Position numbers and translations under genes: made by a program. Below, piece by piece: positions 6,300-9,292 of a stretch of DNA of 9,292 bases (position 1 is its first letter; each line of letters opens with the position of its first letter). Source of the stretch: an uncultured Anaerolineaceae bacterium (GTDB lineage: Bacteria > Chloroflexota > Anaerolineae > Anaerolineales > Anaerolineaceae); the NCBI GenBank assembly GCA_937890875.1, contig CALAEB010000428.1, forward strand, positions 1-9,292, given 5' to 3'. The notes beneath the pieces were generated by a model. The model made no database searches. It was given only the letters and a program-made list of their open reading frames with translations, and was not told where the DNA came from.

Positions 6300-7301
6300 A
6301 TGAAAAAGAAGATTATTGTAACGTTGCTTGTAGTTGTCGTTATCAGCGTGTTTGCTGCTTTCGCACCTGCAGAACAGGAGCAAACGGTAAAAGTTTGCGT
6401 TTCCTGGAATGAGAAAGTCCATTCATTAATTCAGGCATGGCAGGATTATATGGAAATGTATGCCGCTGAACTTGAACCGGAAACCGGCATTAAATATGAA
6501 TGGATCGTTAATGTCGCTAATGGCGATGCGAACCTGCAGAATAACAATATCCAGGATTGTATTAACCAGGAAGTTGATTATATTGTCGCGCGGGCACAGG
6601 ATTCCGGCACGATCGGCGCTGCCATTAAAGCTGCAGACGCCGCAGGTATACCGTTTATTACCTTTGACCGCGCTTCGACGAGCGGAGAGCCGACAACCCA
6701 CGTTGGGGAGGACGGCTATCTTCAGACCCGCACAACAGCGGAGGCTTTCGCAGCACTGCTGAAAGAAAATGGAGTTGAAGGAAAATGTATCGAACTTCAG
6801 GGCGATCTGTTGGATAACACGGCTGTGCTTCGCCATAATGCCTGGAAAGATGTGGAGGAAGAATTAGGCGCCTGGACAACCGTTGCGGAAGTCCCCACGG
6901 AATGGAAAGCTGAAAAATTTTATCAGGGAGCTTTGAATGCACTGCAGGCGAATCCGGATGCGAACTGCATCTACGTGGCATCGGATTTTGCTTTTTCATC
7001 AGTTGAGAATGCTCTTTCCGCGGTAGATAAATTAGCGCCTACCGGAGAGGAAAACCATGTTTGGGTTGCCGCGGATGATGTCAATCCGATGGGGTATGAA
7101 GCGATGAAAGCCGGGATCATCGATCTGGGAACAACATGGGAAGCTTACTCGGTTTCGGTTTTGTTTGTTGATACGCTCAATAAATTGGTTAAAGGCGAAG
7201 CGGTCGAAAAAGAGTATTTGATTTCCGGGCGTTTGGCTACACCGGAAACGGTGGATTCTCTGGAATATCTGTATTCTCTCGACCCGAAATACACGGATTA
7301 A
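6300..7301 (+). CDS. Periplasmic sugar-binding protein of ABC transporter (XylF/RbsB-like)
   Basis: A 333-residue exported substrate-binding protein that captures the sugar and delivers it to the permease pair. The N-terminus is a Sec signal: three lysines, a hydrophobic core (IIVTLLVVVVISVFAAF) and an A-P-A site, so cleavage after Ala24 is likely. There is no lipobox cysteine, so the protein should be soluble rather than lipid-anchored. The mature part has the type I periplasmic-binding fold of the RbsB/XylF group, with segments such as DYIVARAQDSGTIGAAIKAADAAGIPFITFDRAS and the central VGEDGYLQTRTTAEAF that opens the second lobe. Many Trp, Asp and Asn residues suit sugar stacking and hydrogen bonding. 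It comes after the permeases and ATPase, with wide gaps on both sides (119 and 157 bp), each containing a hairpin. The substrate is inferred to be L-fucose or a close relative from the adjacent fucI. Confidence 0.94.
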   Translation: MKKKIIVTLLVVVVISVFAAFAPAEQEQTVKVCVSWNEKVHSLIQAWQDYMEMYAAELEPETGIKYEWIVNVANGDANLQNNNIQDCINQEVDYIVARAQDSGTIGAAIKAADAAGIPFITFDRASTSGEPTTHVGEDGYLQTRTTAEAFAALLKENGVEGKCIELQGDLLDNTAVLRHNAWKDVEEELGAWTTVAEVPTEWKAEKFYQGALNALQANPDANCIYVASDFAFSSVENALSAVDKLAPTGEENHVWVAADDVNPMGYEAMKAGIIDLGTTWEAYSVSVLFVDTLNKLVKGEAVEKEYLISGRLATPETVDSLEYLYSLDPKYTD

Positions 7302-7318
7302 GTTCGAAAACCACATAA

Positions 7319-7413
7319 TCAGGGGTGTCTTATAAATTGTTGCCGTTCTTCACATAATTTACCTGATGATGTTCCATGAAGAAGGTGGCAGTCAATTTAT
7401 GAGGCACTCCTGA
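7319..7413 (+). repeat. 95-nt long imperfect inverted repeat / rod-like RNA hairpin between binding protein and fucI
   Basis: The outer arms at 7319-7339 and 7393-7413 pair over 21 positions: 18 Watson-Crick and three G.U pairs when read as plus-strand RNA. Inside, TGCC (7341-7344) pairs with GGCA (7387-7390), and TTCTTCA (7346-7352) pairs with TGAAGAA (7377-7383), with small bulges. A loop of about 24 nt remains, so nearly the whole segment folds into one rod. No T-run follows, so it does not look like a simple terminator. It may stabilise the 3' end of the binding-protein message or partly attenuate fucI transcription. A MITE-like origin is possible: AATC occurs at 7317-7320 and at 7414-7417, but a four-base match is weak evidence for a target duplication. 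Confidence 0.7.
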
Positions 7414-7448
7414 AATCCGAAATTGAATACTTTTTGCTTTGGCAGGAT

Positions 7449-7452
7449 GGAG
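7449..7452 (+). promoter_or_regulatory. Ribosome binding site deciding the fucI start
   Basis: GGAG is 6 bases before the ATG at 7459. The upstream in-frame TTG (7423) and ATG (7447) lack a properly spaced site, so 7459 is chosen. Confidence 0.7.
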
Positions 7453-7458
7453 ATCATA

Positions 7459-9279
7459 ATGGAAAATTCGAAAAAAGATCCTTTCAGCGATTGGCGTTGG
7501 CCAGGTCAATTTCCTAAAGTGGGGATCAGACCCGTTATTGACGGGCGGGTAAATGGTATCCGCGAAGGACTTGAAAATCAAACGATGGGCATGGCAAAAA
7601 TCGCAGCTGAGTTTATCTCTCGGAATTTGAAATATCCAGATGGCACACCTGTCCAATGTGTTCTTGCTGAGACAACAATCGGTGGTGTTGTTGAGGCAAC
7701 TTGTACGGACAAAATGTTTCGGCAGGAAGGCGTTGGGCTGTCGCTTACAGTAACTCCAAGCTGGTGTTTCAGCGCTGAAACGATCGACATGAATCCCGAG
7801 CTTCCCAAAGCAATTTGGGGCTTTAATGCGACTGAACGTCCGGGGGCTGTTTATCTTGCTTCGGCTTTGGCTTCGTATAATCAAAAAGGGTTACCGGCTT
7901 TTTCGATCTATGGACGGGATGTTCAGGATAAGGATGATACGGATATTTCTCCGGATGTGCAAGAAAAGATTCTCCGGTTTGTCAGAGCTGGTCTTGCTGT
8001 GGCGATTATGAAAGATAAGTCCTACCTCTCGTTGGGTGGTACTTCGATGGGAATTGCCGGATCGATGGTTGACCAGGATTTCTTTGAAGATTACCTTGGA
8101 ATGCGGGTTGAGTTTGTCGATATGGTCGAACTTGTCCGCAGAATCGAGCTGGAGCTATATGATCATGAGGAATATCACAGAGCGCTTTTATGGGTGAAAG
8201 AGAATTGCAGAGAAGGGCTCGGCCGAACGGAAAGAGACCGCAATAAAACCAGGCAGCAATTGGATCATGATTGGGAGATGTCTGTAAAAATGTTTCTGGC
8301 CTCCCGGGATTTAATGATCGGGAATCCGAATTTAGATCGCCGTTTCTCTGAAGAGGCTTTAGGCCATAATGCGATTTTAGGCGGATTTCAAGGTCAACGG
8401 CAATGGACCGACTTTCTTCCGAACGGTGATTTTATGGAAGCTTTACTGAATTCTTCATTTGATTGGAACGGGATTCGGGCTCCTTTTATTTTTGCAACTG
8501 AAAATGACAGCTTAAATGCTGTGTGCATGTTATTTGGGTATCTTTTAACAAATCGTCCTCAAATCTTCGCTGATGTCAGAACTTACTGGAGCCCGGGTGC
8601 GGTAAAACGGGTGACAGGCTATGCTCTGGAAGGACCGGCGGAGAAAGGCTTTATTCATTTGATTAATTCCGGCGCCTGCACGCTGGACGCGACGGGACAG
8701 ATGGAAGAAGACGGCGGACCGGTTATGAAACCGTTCTGGGAGATTACAAATAATGACGTGAAGAAATGTCTGGAGGCGACAACCTGGTATCCTGCACAGT
8801 TAGACGCTTTTCGCGGCGGTGGTTTTTCTTCCGGATATCTTACCCGCGGCGGTATGCCTGTGACCATGATGCGTTTGAACATCATTAAAGGCATTGGCCC
8901 GATATTACAGATTGCTGAAGGATGGACAATCGATTTGCCGGAAAAAGTGGCAAAAACAATTATTGACCGGACTGATCCGACTTGGCCAACACATTGGTTT
9001 GTGCCTCGTTTGACCGGAGAGTTCCCGTTCAATGACGTCTATGAAGTTATGAACAACTGGGGCGCCAATCATGGCGCGGTAAGTTTTGGGCATATCGGTG
9101 CAGATTTGATTTCACTTGCCTCGTTGCTTCGGATTCCGGTCGGAATGCATAACATTGGTGTGACAGCAATTTATCGTCCCTCGGTATGGAGTGCTCTTGG
9201 CTCAAAAGATTTGGAAAGTGCTGATTTCCGGGCTTGTTTGAATTATGGCCCGATTTATGGGAAACAGCGCCGTTTTTAA
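7459..9279 (+). CDS. fucI: L-fucose isomerase
   Basis: A complete 606-residue enzyme that converts L-fucose to L-fuculose, and in known homologues also D-arabinose to D-ribulose, in the cytoplasm. It matches E. coli FucI (591 residues) end to end as recalled, for example [11 protein letters not shown] near the start, [61 protein letters not shown] and the C-terminal [11 protein letters not shown]. The manganese ligands of E. coli FucI (Glu337, Asp361, His528) correspond to Glu348 in ATENDSLNA, Asp372 in FADVRTYW and His538 in NWGANHG. The Glu-Asp spacing is identical (24) and the Asp-His spacing differs by one. The extra length is mainly an N-terminal extension of about 12 residues with acidic and tryptophan residues. 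It is the fifth gene of the operon, 157 bp after the binding protein, with the long hairpin in the gap. No terminator is visible in the 13 bases that follow. Confidence 0.97.
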   Translation: MENSKKDPFSDWRWPGQFPKVGIRPVIDGRVNGIREGLENQTMGMAKIAAEFISRNLKYPDGTPVQCVLAETTIGGVVEATCTDKMFRQEGVGLSLTVTPSWCFSAETIDMNPELPKAIWGFNATERPGAVYLASALASYNQKGLPAFSIYGRDVQDKDDTDISPDVQEKILRFVRAGLAVAIMKDKSYLSLGGTSMGIAGSMVDQDFFEDYLGMRVEFVDMVELVRRIELELYDHEEYHRALLWVKENCREGLGRTERDRNKTRQQLDHDWEMSVKMFLASRDLMIGNPNLDRRFSEEALGHNAILGGFQGQRQWTDFLPNGDFMEALLNSSFDWNGIRAPFIFATENDSLNAVCMLFGYLLTNRPQIFADVRTYWSPGAVKRVTGYALEGPAEKGFIHLINSGACTLDATGQMEEDGGPVMKPFWEITNNDVKKCLEATTWYPAQLDAFRGGGFSSGYLTRGGMPVTMMRLNIIKGIGPILQIAEGWTIDLPEKVAKTIIDRTDPTWPTHWFVPRLTGEFPFNDVYEVMNNWGANHGAVSFGHIGADLISLASLLRIPVGMHNIGVTAIYRPSVWSALGSKDLESADFRACLNYGPIYGKQRRF

Positions 9280-9292
9280 CTGGATGAAATGG

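Noticed and set aside
6426..6836. Minus-strand open frame of 136 codons inside the binding-protein gene
   Set aside because: It is fully antisense to a well-supported exported protein and has no independent support.
7330..7884. Minus-strand open frame of 184 codons covering the long hairpin and the start of fucI
   Set aside because: The opposite strand encodes highly conserved FucI sequence, and the minus-strand translation resembles no family I know. It is a shadow of fucI plus the intergenic repeat.
9284..9292. ATG codons after fucI as the start of a following gene
   Set aside because: Only nine bases remain and no Shine-Dalgarno sequence is clear. Nothing can be claimed.

Overview
The window is a compact sugar-catabolism locus from a bacterium, arranged around a divergent promoter region. 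On the minus strand are a GntR/HutC-type repressor (1555-2328) and, downstream of it, an FGGY-family carbohydrate kinase (start at 1481, running off the left edge). On the plus strand is a five-gene operon: ABC permease (2650-3648), double-domain sugar ABC ATPase (3658-5166), second ABC permease (5170-6180), secreted sugar-binding protein (6300-7301) and L-fucose isomerase fucI (7459-9279). The isomerase is the anchor identification. It aligns along its whole length with E. coli FucI as I remember that sequence, and keeps the Glu/Asp/His metal-binding triad at matching spacing.

Proposed pathway (inference): L-fucose, or the structurally related D-arabinose, is captured outside the inner membrane by the binding protein, imported by the ABC transporter, isomerised to the ketose by FucI and phosphorylated by the FGGY kinase. 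The aldolase that would split the sugar phosphate is not in the window. Using an ABC importer and an FGGY kinase not closely like FucK makes this unlike the enterobacterial fucPIK arrangement.

Regulation: the 321 bp between the divergent genes contains two copies of a 14-bp sequence, in opposite orientation, each holding the perfect 10-bp palindrome TGTAATTACA. Each copy lies just downstream of a predicted -10 element, over the expected transcription start. The minus-strand promoter is a perfect sigma70 consensus (TTGACA-17-TATAAT). The plus-strand promoter is weaker but has an extended -10. This suggests that the GntR protein represses both transcripts, including its own. The palindrome centres are 209 bp apart, close to 20 helical turns.

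The binding-protein cistron is bracketed by two hairpins (6248-6272 and 7319-7413). Within the main stems of both, every non-Watson-Crick position is a G.U pair in the plus-strand transcript. This suggests RNA structures that adjust the amount of binding protein relative to the rest of the operon, although the long one could also be a MITE-like element.

Organism: GC content looks middling and genes are tightly packed. The binding protein has a Sec signal peptide without a lipobox cysteine, which favours an organism with a periplasm over a typical Gram-positive. No taxonomic marker is present, so I do not name a phylum. I see no mobile-element genes, rRNA, tRNA or CRISPR. The locus reads as an ordinary accessory catabolic cluster with interesting control architecture rather than a wholly new system.
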